From Anoplopoma fimbria (Eukaryota > Chordata > Actinopteri > Perciformes > Anoplopomatidae), in the NCBI RefSeq assembly GCF_027596085.1, contig NC_072456.1, positions 25,526,261 through 25,590,260 of the forward strand: a stretch of DNA of 64,000 nt, in the 5' to 3' direction. Under the pieces are notes generated by a model. The model made no database searches, was not told where the DNA came from, and saw nothing but the letters and a program-made list of their open reading frames with translations. The number at the start of each line of letters is the position of its first letter. Positions within the stretch are counted from its first letter, which is position 1. The translations under genes were made by a program, and so were the position numbers. Of the stretch, positions 1 to 13,194 are shown in pieces.

Positions 1-566
1 TTTCTCTTGGCTTCTTCTTTCTTCCTCCTCCTCCTCCTGATTGTGGAAAACTGGGTCATGGACTTCTCACCTTTTTCATGTTTTTGTGGTAAAGCACATT
101 TCTTCACATACGCTGCTCATATTTTGTACTTATGGAGTCAGCTTGTAAATGTGCTTAAGTGTGGAAAATGTGGTTATTATAAAAAGTTACTTGTTGCCAA
201 AATGCAACTAGCTCCAGCAGAGAAAGTGAACCACATACTGTACTTTGGCTTGCTGCTGAGGATGAATGTTGTTCTTACACAGACTTTGGATCAGTTTACT
301 GTATCTCTTCCCATTTACCAGAAAGAAATGGATAACTCACCAACCTTCGGGGTGTCCAGGGGGATTCACAGGAGCACTGTGGAATGAGGAGTTCTTTGTC
401 TCTGGCGCTACACACTAAAAATGAGTGGGATAAAAATGGACCCAGTTTGGGGGTCATAAAGTATCAACGCAACATTGGGTTATATATACAATTTATTTTT
501 AGTGTGCATGATCCCCAACATCAAAATATGCATACCCAACATAGATATGATTACACGAATTGGACT
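1..566. other. Unassigned non-coding stretch
   Basis: I see no recognisable gene, RNA or repeat here. The open frames are short, lack splice context and match no family I know. Confidence 0.5.
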
Positions 567-680
567 TGTTGTCACCAATCAGTTTGTGGACTATGGTTTT
601 GAAACCTTGAGTTCGGCATTTGGCCGTCGCCATCTTGTTTTTTGCCGTTGCCATCTTGGTTTTTGTAACCAGGGCTAGGG
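567..680 (+). repeat. Family A interspersed element, 5' fragment
   Basis: The phrase 'caccaatcagtttgtggact', followed by a 'ttgagttcggcatttggc' and 'gtcgccatcttg' block, matches the left part of the longer copies at 35049-35580, 42087-42580 and 52355-52770. The right-hand core is missing, so this is a diverged fragment. Confidence 0.6.
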
Positions 681-983
681 TCGAATAAGCCTATTATGTT
701 TTGCTCAAAGTCAAATGACCTGGAGGTATTATAGTGTCTGCCATGATAAGGAAAGCTGCTTTAATGCTTCCTTTCTTTGTGATTCTGTTTTGGACAGGAA
801 TCCTTACTTAAATGTTACAAAACAAACTCATAGCATAGTGTACATGGAGTTTATTCCTCTCAGCACCGCAGTTGTCTTATTCATAAAGAACCATAACCCT
901 AATATTACCTCCTTGACCTCGTTACATTTTCCATCAAGTTCAAGGTAAATTGGTTAGGGAAAAGACAAGAGAGTTAATGTCTA

Positions 984-1146
984 TTTGACTCTAAATGGAC
1001 CATAATTTACTAAATGAACATCATGCTGTATAATAAATCAAGAGAGAAGTCGAGTCATTTTCTCATAGACTTCTATACAACCAGAGGAGTCGCCCCCTGA
1101 TGGCAAGGAGAGAGAAGGCAGGTTCAAAACACTTCAGCATTGACTT
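984..1146 (+). repeat. Family A element, internally deleted copy
   Basis: It has the family A core phrase 'catcatgctgta' and then jumps directly to 'ataaatcaagagagaag'. About 64 bp present in every complete copy (the 'ttgaagaagacttgaaac' to 'tttactgaggga' part) are absent. The right end ('gtcgccccctgatgg', 'cagcattgact') is retained. It sits immediately before a second copy in the same orientation. Confidence 0.8.
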
Positions 1147-1156
1147 CGACGTAGAC

Positions 1157-1415
1157 TGTCAATCACAGTAGCCCCGCCCTAAAGCATACTCTGCTTTATG
1201 GTCTGTTTGACTCTAAATGGAGCATCATTTACTAAATGAACATCATGCTGTATTGAAGAAGACTTGAAACTAGAGATTGAGACCATAAACTCATGTTTAC
1301 AATGTTTACTGAGGGAATAAATCAAGAGAGAAGTAGAGTCATTTTCTCATAGACTTCTATACAACCAGAGGAGTCGCCCCCTGATGGACAGTAGAGAGAA
1401 TGCAGATTGAAGACA
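1157..1415 (+). repeat. Family A element, core copy
   Basis: This core copy runs from 'ctgtcaatcacagtagcccc' through 'gccctaaagcat', 'ctgctttatggtctgtttga' and 'acaaccagaggagtcgcccc' to 'agagagaatgcag'. It is nearly identical to the copies at 32340-32660 and 42087-42580. A further family A-like phrase ('cagcattggcttcacctttc') appears at about 1520-1545 after roughly 100 bp of unrelated sequence. Confidence 0.85.
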
Positions 1416-1559
1416 TTTATACTGGATTTGCTGCCAGTACTGACCATTCTATAAATATATTGTGTATGTTATAATTAGTAAACCCCTACAAAGATAATGT
1501 TTAAAAAAAAGATTGACAGCAGCATTGGCTTCACCTTTCAAACCTGGAAGTTTGACACC

Positions 1560-2455
1560 TGATCTCAAATATCTTCATTGGTATTTTCCCCTCCAGAACT
1601 AAACTCACACTGTAGTTATCTTGCATGAACACAAATACACTCAGACATAGAGGGTGAGGACGTATACCAGCATGTCTGCCGTCCTACATACTGTACGTCT
1701 CATTCAAAAAAATCCAAACCTCTCAGTTTTCCTTTCCTGTATCCTCCATCTCACCCTTCCTTAAAAATAGACCCGACCAAGTTTGGCCCTTCAGCTGGCG
1801 ATAGCCTTCTTTTAGCCAACGAGCGGAGACGACAGGTGTGTGGCGATACCGCTCTGTACTCGCCACTTTGTAACCAGCCAATGCCAAAGTGGGGGAGCTG
1901 GCAGGATTTAGGTTGAAGTCGTTATCACTATCATTTATAGGAGGCATCAAAGCATTTCCTGCGTGGTTGAACCCGAGGCACCGACGGTAAGAGGAGAAGG
2001 TGTGCATGCCTGGTTTGGGCTGGAATATCACCGACAAATGAGCCTCTGAATACCCGTCCACTGATGTGTTTGTGATGTGTGAAGCGAGGACACTTTAATA
2101 ATGCGTCAACACAAAACCAGTCCCGGGCTGATTTTTCTTTTAGTGACTCACAGAGAAGTTCTGCTCTTCTGGGTCGGCCACACATTGTTACCATTACACT
2201 CATTACACAGAGGGGGGAAAAGATGAGGGACACGGGTGTGCCTGACGCTCTTCATTACGCATGGACTAGATTCCTCCTCAGTGACGGGGATTTGTGAGTG
2301 CTGATGACCCGCTTCAGCCCCGGGCAGAACGGACTCTGCGATTCCAAGAGTGACTTGGAGGACTAGAATGCCTCCCCGAATCCAGCCTGCCTGCAGAGCG
2401 TGATTACCGGCATGCCACTGCTTTAGGCGTGTGTGCAACAGCTGAGCTCGTTGTA

Positions 2456-2456
<1 letters not shown>
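1560..2456. other. Unassigned non-coding stretch
   Basis: Mixed-composition sequence. The several overlapping open frames on both strands have no shared homology signal or codon pattern that singles one out. I see no repeat shared with the rest of the window. Confidence 0.45.

Positions 2457-2491
<35 letters not shown>
2457..2491. repeat. (TG)n microsatellite
   Basis: A run of TG dinucleotides passes into GCGCGC at its right end. Confidence 0.95.
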
Positions 2492-2495
<4 letters not shown>

Positions 2496-3219
2496 CCTGT
2501 CAATGAATACAGGAAGCAGCACGAGTGGAAACGTCTGTGTGAGAGTGAGTCTGCTGAAAGTGAGTGCAGGAAGCTTTGCATCCTCATATTAAAAACCTCA
2601 TGAATACATAGTGGGCTCATAGTTCAGTCCATTAGTCTCCGTGAGGGGCATCAATACGTTCTTTACATCGTCTTGGAATCATTAGTTTTGATTGACGCCA
2701 CCCATATTGTAAACATTAATGCATCTGGCATGGCTACTTCTGCGTGAGCTTTTTGACCTTTTCAAGATTTAGAGCTTTGGATGTTTAAATTATCCGAGGC
2801 TTTGGTTTGAAACGCCAAAAGTAATAAACGTTTGACAAACGGCAACAAAACACAGAACCATCTGAAACGTACTTCTGCTGTTTACAGATCGTTTGTGTTC
2901 TGTTTCTCTGGAATCTGTGACTGATCAAACTGAAATTAGAGAGGTTCATGTCGGGTGAGGAACCATTCAGACAGTTCAAACCAGGACCTTTGATTTGTAT
3001 AGATGTGTATATTTATATATTTTTTGTAGTGTTTGATTTCAATTCAAACCAGATTTCTTTTTGTTTGTATGATTTATTTTGTTTCATATTTATTCTCATT
3101 ATTTACAGTGTTTTGGTACTTTTTTACGTTTAATGAAACAGTCATTTATTTTGTACTACCTTGTCATTTGCAAGTGCCTTTTATTTCAAGTGTTGATTGT
3201 AGAAAGAAATGTTAAAGCT
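2492..3219. other. Unassigned non-coding stretch
   Basis: AT-rich in its second half (about 2990-3200). No gene, RNA or known repeat seen. Confidence 0.45.
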
Positions 3220-3735
3220 TAGACTTACAGCGATTAGTGTATTCAACATAGGTATTCAAGAGAACTACTAGTCACCAGAAGTCATAAGTGCATCTCCTTT
3301 CTTAAACAAGCATCTAAAAGCATAAACCAGAGCAAAAGTATAGTGCAGAACAAATTACAACGAAAACAATAATTGCAACAGACTAATACGAATATAATAA
3401 GTGCTACAAACTACTACGAATAGGATAAGTGCAATAAACTAATATGAATGCAATAAGTGCTACGAGGAAGGCTCAGGGTAGTACTTCTTGAAGAGGTGAG
3501 TTTTCAGCCTTAAAGATGGGCAGTGACTCTGCTGTCCTGAGGTCAGTGGGGAGTTCATTCCACCACTGAGGGGCCAGGACAGAAAGAAGCTGTGACCGGG
3601 TGGATCGGCCGCAGGGACCTCTGAGCGACGGGGCAACCAGTCGCCCGAGGCAGCAGAGCGGAGTGGTCGGGCGGGGGTGTAGGGCTTGACCAAGGCCTGG
3701 AGATAGGAAGGAGCTGTTCCTTTCACTGCCCTGTA
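3220..3735 (-). mobile_element. LINE (non-LTR retrotransposon) 3' fragment
   Basis: Read on the minus strand, 3735 to about 3460 encodes the end of a non-LTR reverse transcriptase. It starts near AYRAVKGTAPSYLQ, passes through YTPARPLRS, then [18 protein letters not shown] in one frame and LKTHLFKKYYPEPSS in the next. The frame change shows at least one frameshift, so the copy is dead. This layout (YRALNGLAPSYL, RSLRS, WNSLPxxLR, FKxxLKTHLF) is established for the C-terminus of L2/CR1-like LINE ORF2 in fish. The following AT-rich stretch with repeated 'gcacttatt' ends in 'ctgtaagtc' near 3225, as a LINE 3' UTR would. The exact clade cannot be fixed here. Confidence 0.8.
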
Positions 3736-3766
3736 GGCTAGCACCAGATATATGTATGTATATATG

Positions 3767-3807
<41 letters not shown>

Positions 3808-3920
3808 GTATATGTATCGACTACTGTCCTGAGGTCAGTGGGTAGTTCATTTCCACCACTGAGGGGCCAGGACAGAAAGCTGTGACCGGGTATAGGGGTA
3901 TATATATATATATGTATGTG

Positions 3921-3951
<31 letters not shown>

Positions 3952-4230
3952 GTATGTATGTATATATATATGTATGTATGTGTATGTATATGTATATGTA
4001 TGTATCTATATGTATATGTATGTATATGTGTATATATGTATGTGTATATATATGTGTGTATGTATGTATATATATGTAATATATGTATGTGTATATATAT
4101 ATGTATATATATATATATGTTTATATGTATATATGTGTGTATATATACTTGTATATATGTATAAATGTATGTGTATATATATGTAAATGTATATACATAT
4201 ATGTATGTGGATATATATGCATATATCCTA
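3736..4230. repeat. TATATG/TA-rich array interrupted by a LINE-derived block
   Basis: The array has mixed TA, TATG and TATATG units. At about 3819-3890 it is interrupted by a second copy of the LINE segment at 3524-3600 ('cctgaggtcagtgg', 'ccaccactgaggggccagga', 'gctgtgaccggg'). Long open frames here (Y/I/C/M-only proteins) are products of the repeat, not genes. Confidence 0.9.
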
Positions 4231-4231
4231 T

Positions 4232-6898
4232 TTTTTTTCATAGTTGTGTTCGAAATAGTTCCGTCTATTCTTTACCTTTGTTTGCTTTTGTACAGCTTTG
4301 TTGTCGTGGTTCTTAGCTTTATTTCTGTGTAATTACATTTACAGCAATTAACAAAAAGACAAATTCCCTGTATGTGCTCACATACGTGGCAAATTGAGCT
4401 GAAAAGCAGCAACAAGAGAATGAAGAAACGTTACGATCAGGTCGGCACTTTAGTTTTATTTTTCCTCCGTGTGTTTTCGTGTCTTCTGGACTTCAGTGAC
4501 AGCACAATGTTCCAAATCTCCCGTCAGCTTCACAACCACTCTGCTCTCTAAACAGAGTTGCGGAGCAGCAGCAGCAGCAGCAGCCGGTCAGGAGAATCCA
4601 TCATCGTTGTTGCCAAACATCTCAGGACGTCTGGCAGCGGCAGCGCAGAGAAACGAGAGCGTGCAATTAAACAACCTACGCTGGAATGTCTCATTTGCGT
4701 CCTAAGACTTCCTCGTTGAGGTTTTATGTTTGGTTATCCTTTTCTTTTTTTTCGTCCCCAGTGACTCAAGCTATAAAAACAAATATTCCCCTCAATTTCC
4801 CAACACAAAGACACAGAGTATATAACCCAAATCAAAGCAGGGGGAACTGGAACGCTTGCTTACTGTTTGTTCAGTTAGAACTTTATGACTGTGTGGTGTT
4901 CTGCTCATTGTCAGCGGTCCTCAGTTCTGCAGCTAAATCAGCTCTTAAGTGTGCAAGTTGTAGTTTTTGCAGCGTTGTATGTGTGCGGTTTATTTGAACA
5001 AGAGCTGGTTATGTTAATGCACTTAGCACGGCGGGTCTTTAGCACTTAGAACTACTAAACTAATCCAAAGCAAATGTGTATTTCCATTAAGCCTCCAATC
5101 TGTTCTGGATGTAACGAGAAACATCGATGCACAGGGTGAGAAATTATGACGGAAGTATTCTGAGTCAGCACCTCGACAGCTTTTCACTTGTTCTCCCTCC
5201 AGTGGGAAGTAAACGCTGAAAAAGCAGATGTGATGACAGAGGCACACCGCACAAATACACCCACGATCAATGTCTCCTTTTGGACGATTTCCAACAGAAT
5301 GAGTCAAAAACAGCGCCAGGACGCACTCATGCAGGAATGCGGCCGAGTGTCCCATCGGACCTGGAGAGCTTCATCCTCAATCTGCTTCTCAAGTGTCCGA
5401 GCAAGAGCCGCAAATGCAACATGGAGATGAAGCAGAAGGCCACTCCATGAGCCGCTGTTGGCATAAAATCACTTTAACTCAAACCGACACTACATCGAAG
5501 GTTTTGGTCCGTGGAAAACCACCAGACTGGTTTATAACAAAACGTTGCAGGCAATTTATGGATTTATTGTTGGAAATGGGAGTGATGGATGATCGTTGAG
5601 CTCCTTTTCATGCTACAGTGGATCCATTTCTGCTTCATTGCTTTGGGCCTTCTTGCTGCTAAAGGGTTGAATTATTGTTTTCCAAAGATGCACATACTGC
5701 TAGGGGTCTATAGAGGAGCTGCTGTGCACACGTCCTGAGCGTCAAGCTGATTGCTTAATCCAAGTTCATAATCGAAAATAAGAAATGACATAATCCAGGT
5801 CTGTCCTATCTTCTTCAGAAGCAGACAGGAAGTAATTCGGGCCTGCAGGGCTCACATAGCTGGGGGTTGTGACCTTGTGACCTTCCACCTCTGACCGGAA
5901 CGCACTTTCCCCCATCGGAGTGACTCCGAATGAAGCACATAAAACTTTAACGACTAGACATTTTTATCTGTGTTCGGCTGTGATTGAGAAAGAAATGTTG
6001 GTTTATTTCATAAGGCTATTGATGCCTTTAATAAAAATCTGTAACAGGCAAATTTACAATATGACGTTATCATGAAGTGTTCAAATGTAGTCTCGTAAAC
6101 TTGAGTTTTTGAGAGTTTTCCGAGAGATATGAAGTAGATATTTGAGAGGGAATTATGGAACCTGTTCAAATTCAATTTCTGTTTTTAACACACTGTTGTC
6201 TGACCGATACTCTGAATCTGAATCTGTATAATGGAGGATTGAATGGTATCTGCACATCTCTTGCTCTATAGCCATGATCACTCCTCTCATTACGGGCTAA
6301 TTCTTGTTGGTTAGTTTGCAGTCTATGGACTAAATTGGCAAATTAAAGGGACTAACTTTCATAGTTGGCAAGAAGAAAAGATTCACTTCTGTTATAGACA
6401 CCAAATAAATCCTGCACCTCACCATCCACACTCCTAAATAAACCCCAAGAGAGTGAAGTAGTCTCTTAGTTCAGGATTGTACAGATTTGGCAAAGTCCCA
6501 GAACCACTTAGGGAGGGACGGCACATTTCTTTAATTGGACGCTGCCTTTTGTTTCATCCCACAAAGCTCCCACTGTCCTCTCATCTCTCATCCTCTCATC
6601 CGGCCTATCAGAGCTCCAGGCTGACCATAGAGCCAGAGGTCAGTGGCTAATGGCTCAATAATGTGTGGACTGTTGTGGTGGTGGTGGTGGTGGTGGGGGG
6701 GCAACATGGGGCCCAAAAGAGCGGGAATGCAGTGATGACTCTCTGATACAAATAGGAGCTTTGTGAGGAGGATGAAGAGAGGAGAGATCAAATATTTCTG
6801 AAGTGCCACATCATACCTGCCAGATGTTTCTATGATTCATTTTCAACCTGAACTGATTGTTATCTTTCTCCTTAGCAAGACCTCTTATCTCGCATCTC
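4232..6898. other. Unassigned non-coding stretch
   Basis: Mostly unique sequence with a short (CAG)n run at 4565-4583 and a (TGG)n run near 6675-6696. I found no exon with supporting splice signals and no copy of the repeat families seen elsewhere. Confidence 0.4.
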
Positions 6899-7139
6899 TC
6901 TGTCTACGTTTGTGTATGTGTGTGTGTGTGTTTAATATATCAGGCTGTTCTCTAAAAAAAGAATGCGCCGCACTTGCATATCCCACAAAGTTGCTTAGGA
7001 TGTTATCCAAACTGCAAACGCCCACATCTGTTGGCAGGAGAGGAGGCGTAGGGTCCGACAACCGGAGATCTTTCATCCAGGAAGTCAACGTTAATTTATT
7101 TGTTACGTAACTTGCATACTTCAATGACAGAAATTCTGC

Positions 7140-7530
7140 AGGTATTTTAGCCCAAACGACCATCTCTTCCTAAACCTAACTAAGTATTCTACAATCTCTT
7201 CCTAAACCTAACTTAATAGTTTTGTTGCCTGAATATAAATAAGTAGTTTTGTTGCCGAAACAAAACTAAGTATTTCACAATCTTTTCCTAAATCTAACTA
7301 AGTAGTTTTGTTGCCTAAATCTAACTAAGTATTTCACAATCTTTTTCTAAACCTTACTAAGTATTTCACAATCTTTTTCTAAACCTTACTAAGTATTTCA
7401 CAATCTTTTCCTAAACCTAAGTATTCTTTGTTGCTCAAACTTAACTGATTCGTCTCTGAACTTTATTTTGAAAAGACAGTATGCATGTAACAAGCTGGAA
7501 TGGACACGCGTTGCTGGATTTTGGTAGGAA
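7140..7530 (+). repeat. Family D element with internal short-period tandem repeats
   Basis: Repeated units of about 25-45 bp carry 'cctaaacctaac', 'taagtagttttgttgcc' and 'aagtatttcacaatcttt'. The element then runs into 'tttattttgaaaagacagt', 'gcatgtaacaagctgg' and 'cacgcgttgctgg'. The same order recurs at 23500-23690 and 46040-46260, and inverted at 16310-16560. I recognise it as a widespread fish interspersed repeat, probably a non-autonomous DNA transposon remnant. Here the middle has expanded. Confidence 0.75.
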
Positions 7531-7897
7531 AGCTCATGAAAAATGAGGAGTAACTTTTCCGTAAGACATCATACAAACTTTAGATGTATGTTGAATTTAT
7601 ACACAATAACAATAAGTGCATGCTGGTCCATGTCTAATGCTCCTTCCTGGACATAAAGGAGGGTCATGATGAGAGTGTGGGATTGGAAGTTTAGAAGACT
7701 GCTGAGTGAGAGGTTTTCCTTTACACCCTGAAGCTTTATCTCCCCCTTCTGTGTTTATCCTCCCATCCTTTCTCTCTCTTTTTCTCGAACACAGCCAAAC
7801 CAACCAACAGCTCCCACTCTAATCTCTGAAGGTCATTAAGATGTGAGACTTTCCTCTGCGGGGCTCGCAAAGGCATTTTCCTTCAAAGCTTTCTTAG

Positions 7898-7898
<1 letters not shown>

Positions 7899-7991
<93 letters not shown>
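7899..7991. repeat. (TG)n microsatellite, about 46 units
   Basis: A pure TG run followed by AGTGAGAG. The His/Thr or Cys/Val open frames across it are artefacts. Confidence 0.98.
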
Positions 7992-7992
<1 letters not shown>

Positions 7993-8879
7993 TGAGAGAC
8001 AGAAAGAGGTGTTGATATTTCCTCTCAGGGCCTGACTCCACACAATGACCACCAGCCTCAGGTAATGACTTCACCCCTCTGCACTCCATTACAGTAACTT
8101 TGGACAACAAAGCGTTCCTGGTACCCGCAGATGGGAGCTGTACGGTGTCATAACACACACATGCAGTACACACACACACACTGACACACACACACGCATG
8201 AAAACTTCCATCTGACAGCATGCTTTGACTGGGGAAACGAGTCAGACTTCCCCCTAAACTACCTCGACGCTCTGCTTCATGCGATTTATTTCTTTCGACT
8301 AATAACCGCTCTTGACTCACAATCGTAGCACATTTCGGGTCGTCCCATGATGCACGTTAACCAATAACTCTAAATCACATTTCCTTAGGTATGTGTAAAC
8401 GGGGACATAAGTGCTCCGCTGTGACTCTGTGACCCGGGTGGTCATGAGTTATGATTTTGCAAAGCACTCGCTCTCTCTCCTCTCCTCTCCTCAGCGCTGG
8501 ACATTAAGTCAGCTGCTTGTAAAAACAGAGCTGTGGATTCTTCTCTAAATTGTTTGGATGAAGACCAGATAGGCAAGTTATGAAACGTGCTTTCATGTGT
8601 GTAAAACGTTCTTCTCATGGGACTTGTATAATCTGGGGATCTCTAGTAATATCTAATCATTTGCAGAGGTCATTTGTGATCTTAATCCTGTGTGAATCTG
8701 CCATGTCGGTAATTTAATAAGCAACAATTCCACCCTCAATTACCTACTGTATTTTTGACAAACACAGGGGTCATGTGAGAATATAAGTCTCATGCAAAAC
8801 GGCATTTGCGTTTGTATATGTATGGGTTTTTTTTTAAGCCTCCAAGAAGGAAACAGTTGTGGCCGGAGGAATGATTTTT
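7992..8879. other. Mostly unassigned; imperfect CA runs
   Basis: Interrupted CA runs lie at about 8153-8196. A CT-rich patch lies near 8470-8495. No gene seen. Confidence 0.4.
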
Positions 8880-9150
8880 GTCCATTTGTCTGAACGCGAA
8901 TTTTAGGGAACCCTTAGAATTACTTCAAAATTAGCACCTGGACTCGAGGATAAATCCAAGGTCAAAGGTCACTTGGACCCCACAAAAAAAGTGTCCATAT
9001 CTTTTCATACCCTAATAATGACAATTGCACACAAATGTGTAATAGGATGAATAGGTGATATTTATATCCTAAAGGCCAAAGCTGAACTTCGTTGTGATAT
9101 CATAATGTTTTGGCCATTATTGAGTGCCATTTCTCAGGAAAGGATGAAGA
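8880..9150 (+). repeat. Family K interspersed repeat copy
   Basis: The order 'ggactcgaggataaatcc', 'aaggtcaaaggtcac', 'cacacaaatgtgtaatagga' and 'gttttggccatta' follows the fish repeat also present at 31425-31600 and 38285-38745. It is strongly diverged. Confidence 0.6.
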
Positions 9151-9371
9151 AGAAAGTTGAAAAAGAAAGATTTCATATTTGGTCAGATACTGAATTGATA
9201 CTTACTTTGAAACTCTGATGATCGTAAAGCTCCTCTGTGCTGCCTTGTTAACGATGTGTGTGAAGCATACACGTTTAAGAACATCCATATTTGAAGCAGT
9301 GTTTATTTGTCCAAAACGTAAGAATTAATTTGCCAACTATGATCATTTCGACACAAATGTCTGGTTGAGTA

Positions 9372-9402
9372 ATGATGATGATGATGATGATGATGATGAT
9401 GT
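9372..9402. repeat. (GAT)n trinucleotide microsatellite
   Basis: About ten tandem ATG/GAT units. Confidence 0.95.
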
Positions 9403-10549
9403 GAGGACTTTCTGGACAGACGGGGCTATAAACTGCAACTTGACTGGTTGGTGGAGACATTCAACTACTAGGTGATCATTCTAGTTTCTTTTGCAATTTG
9501 TTTTTTTCACTCCTTTTAATGCATTTTTCATTGGTGAGAATTATGAAGGCCCTTTTATATTGGCAATTATAACTTGTATTCAAATGTATTTTATTAGCAT
9601 TTTGGGTGCAAATTTAGGAGTCTCATCTCACTACACAGCATGCAGACCCATTTGCATCAAAGCAAGAGGTCTTTGTGGGTATTATATACCCTGAATATGC
9701 CTTCATAGTGTAACCATATTTGTGATATTAAATATATTACTTTATAATAATATAAGTGGATGTTATGCAGACTAGTCCCGAGTAAATGGGGCTTCAGTGT
9801 GTTAATTATAGATTCAGTCACATTTGGCTAATTAAGGCTGCTATGTGGAGAATTCACGGAGGCAATGATATTTGGCAAATTAACACAGCTCTAGTATAGT
9901 TTGGTCAGAGGATGGCGCTCGCTCAGACCTCAGACATCCAGAAAATTGTAAACTCAAGCCAACAGCGCTGTTTACTCTCCTCGAACTGACATTACGTCCA
10001 AACACCAGTTTGCTTCCAACTTTGGAGAACAGTAGTGGAATTGAGGAGCAGAAATTGGTGAAAGTTCATTGACTCCTCAGACTGTGTTAAAAAGTTTTAA
10101 TCTTCTAGAAGCAAAAGTCAAATGTGAGAGTTGGATGTGATTTCAAGTGCATCCTCCACAGAGACACGTTGGGAAACAGAAGAGCAGGGGCTTTTTTCCT
10201 GTGAATTTTGTAAAAAAAAAAAAAATGTGGTCATTGTGGGAAAGAAGTCTTGGCCAACTCAATGAAGCAACCATATTGTGAGAGTTTTGGTCAGTCATAA
10301 ATAACACTACTCCTCAAGGAACACTGTTTTCTTCATGCAAAGAAGAAAACTGAAAGCAAAACTTTGACATTATGGGGAAAAACATTATTTTAACAATATT
10401 TTTGTAGGGATTTACCAATTATAACAAACGCATCATATTTATAGAATGGTCAGTATTGGCAGCAAATACAGTATACCATCAATTGATCAGGCAAGTAGCT
10501 AAGAAGGTGGCAATGAACATACAGATGTTTCATTCATTACGATGTACAG
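9403..10549. other. Unassigned non-coding stretch
   Basis: Moderately AT-rich with a poly-A run at 10212-10225. No gene or repeat copy identified. Confidence 0.4.
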
Positions 10550-10813
10550 AAATCTTGAAGGTCACTTGGGCTACAGCGGAAGTGTCTCAAACCTGCATTC
10601 TCTCTGCTATCCATCAGGGGGCGACTCCTCTGGTTGTATAGAAGTCTATGAGAAAATGACTCTACTTCTCTCTTGATTTATTCCCTCAGTAAACATTGTA
10701 AACATGAGTTTATGGTCTCAATCTCTAGTTTCAAGTCTTCTTCAATACAGCATGATGTTCATTTAGTAAATGATGCTCCATTTAGAGTCAAACAGACCAT
10801 AAAGCAAGGTATG
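10550..10813 (-). repeat. Family A element, 3' half, split by a SINE
   Basis: This is the reverse complement of the family A core: 'agggggcgactcctctggtt', then the 'gatttattccctcagtaaac' block, up to 'accataaagcaaggtatg'. The element is interrupted here and resumes at 11091 with 'gtatgctttagggcgggg'. Confidence 0.9.
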
Positions 10814-11090
10814 CGGCTGTGGCGTAGTGGAGAGCAAGGTAGTTCTCCAATCAGAGGGTCGGTGGTTCAATACCCGGCTTCGGCAGTCAATGTGTCCTTG
10901 GGCAAGACACTTAACCCCAAGTTGCTCCTGAAGGCTTGCCATCGGTGTGGACTGGATGATGAATGTTAGTTAGAGTCTGATGGTGGCACCTTGCATGGTG
11001 GCCTGTCATCAGTGTGTGAATGATATGTAATATACTACTGATTGTAAGTCGCTTTGGATAAAAGAGTCTGCTAAATGACTGTAATGTAAT
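10814..11090 (+). mobile_element. tRNA-derived SINE inserted in family A
   Basis: The tRNA-like head has an A-box-like 'tggcgtagtggagagc' and a B-box 'ggttcaatacc'. A central region ('tgtccttgggcaagacac') and the tail 'aagtcgctttggataaaag' / 'ctaaatgactgtaatgtaat' follow. It is about 277 bp and essentially full length. The flanking 5-bp 'gtatg' (10809-10813 and 11091-11095) is a target-site duplication; removing the SINE and one copy restores the family A sequence. The tail is of the type SINEs share with a partner LINE. The second copy is at 20338-20628. Confidence 0.9.
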
Positions 11091-11095
11091 GTATG

Positions 11096-11400
11096 CTTTA
11101 GGGCGGGGCTACACACTGATTGACAGGTCACTACCACGGCTTTAACCGGTCAGGGCGTTGTCTGTGTTTTTGTTTTACAACTTTAACCACTTTACAGTGT
11201 GTTTTCACTTAGTTGAAGTTAATTGTAACATTTTCGTCACCTAAAAATGTCTTTTTCAGAGTTTGGTTGTACTTGGCTACTCCCTCTTGTGCATTTTTGG
11301 TTCCACAAAAACCAAGATGGTGACTGCCAAAATCCAGGATGACCAGAGCCAAAATTCCAAACTTGAGGATTCAAAATCACAAACCAATGGCTGGCATCAT
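11096..11400 (-). repeat. Family A element, 5' half (long subtype)
   Basis: It continues the inverted family A copy: 'gctttagggcggggct', 'gattgacaggtcactacca', then a segment with 'gttttacaactttaacc' and 'attgtaacatttt'. The outer end follows ('accaagatggtgactgcc', 'aaaccaatggctgg'). The roughly 130-bp extra segment is shared only with the copy at 40558-41110. Confidence 0.8.
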
Positions 11401-12666
<1,266 letters not shown>

Positions 12667-12856
12667 TAAGAGAGCAACCTTATATCAAGAAACACATGCA
12701 CTTCCGCTTTTAAAAACACAAATGATGGACTTACCATGTCCCGGTAAAGCCTCTCCAAACCCATCCCGCTCCAACACACATTTCTCTCAATTTATGTGTG
12801 GATGTGCACCTTAGATGATGGAAAGAACGTGGCAAACTTTGACCTAAATAACAATG

Positions 12857-12883
12857 AATGCACACACACACACACACACACAT
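12857..12883. repeat. (CA)n microsatellite
   Basis: About 13 CA units in opposite sense to the GT run at 12552-12664. Confidence 0.95.
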
Positions 12884-13194
12884 ACAGAGTACAGAGACGG
12901 AGCCCAGTCTGACAGACGAGCTTCTGAGTACATTCTGGAAAGGGAACATGGCTCCCAGCGCAGTCATATAGATGCAGGTTATAATATATGAGACTCTGAG
13001 GTCCCCTGAGAGAGCTGGAGGGATGGAGGAGGAAGAGGAGGAGGAAGAGGAGGAGGAGAATCTGGGGCCAGAGGAGCAACTGGTGATTCAGCAGCAGGCC
13101 TGAAGAGATGAAATCCATAGAAAAAAATACTTTTCTTAAGTCAATAATGGGTGAAGAAAAAAATAAACACACACAGCAAAGACCTTTTTTTTTA

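Noticed and set aside
3738..4241. 167-codon Tyr/Ile/Thr/His minus-strand frame
   Set aside because: Translation of the TATATG/TA array; not a protein gene.
7140..7450. Independent satellite array
   Set aside because: The short-period repeats lie inside a family D element whose outer parts are recognisable elsewhere, so this is a local expansion and not a separate satellite.
10814..10890. Functional tRNA gene
   Set aside because: Only the A- and B-box-like parts of a SINE head are present. No acceptor-stem pairing or cloverleaf could be drawn, and the unit continues into a SINE body.
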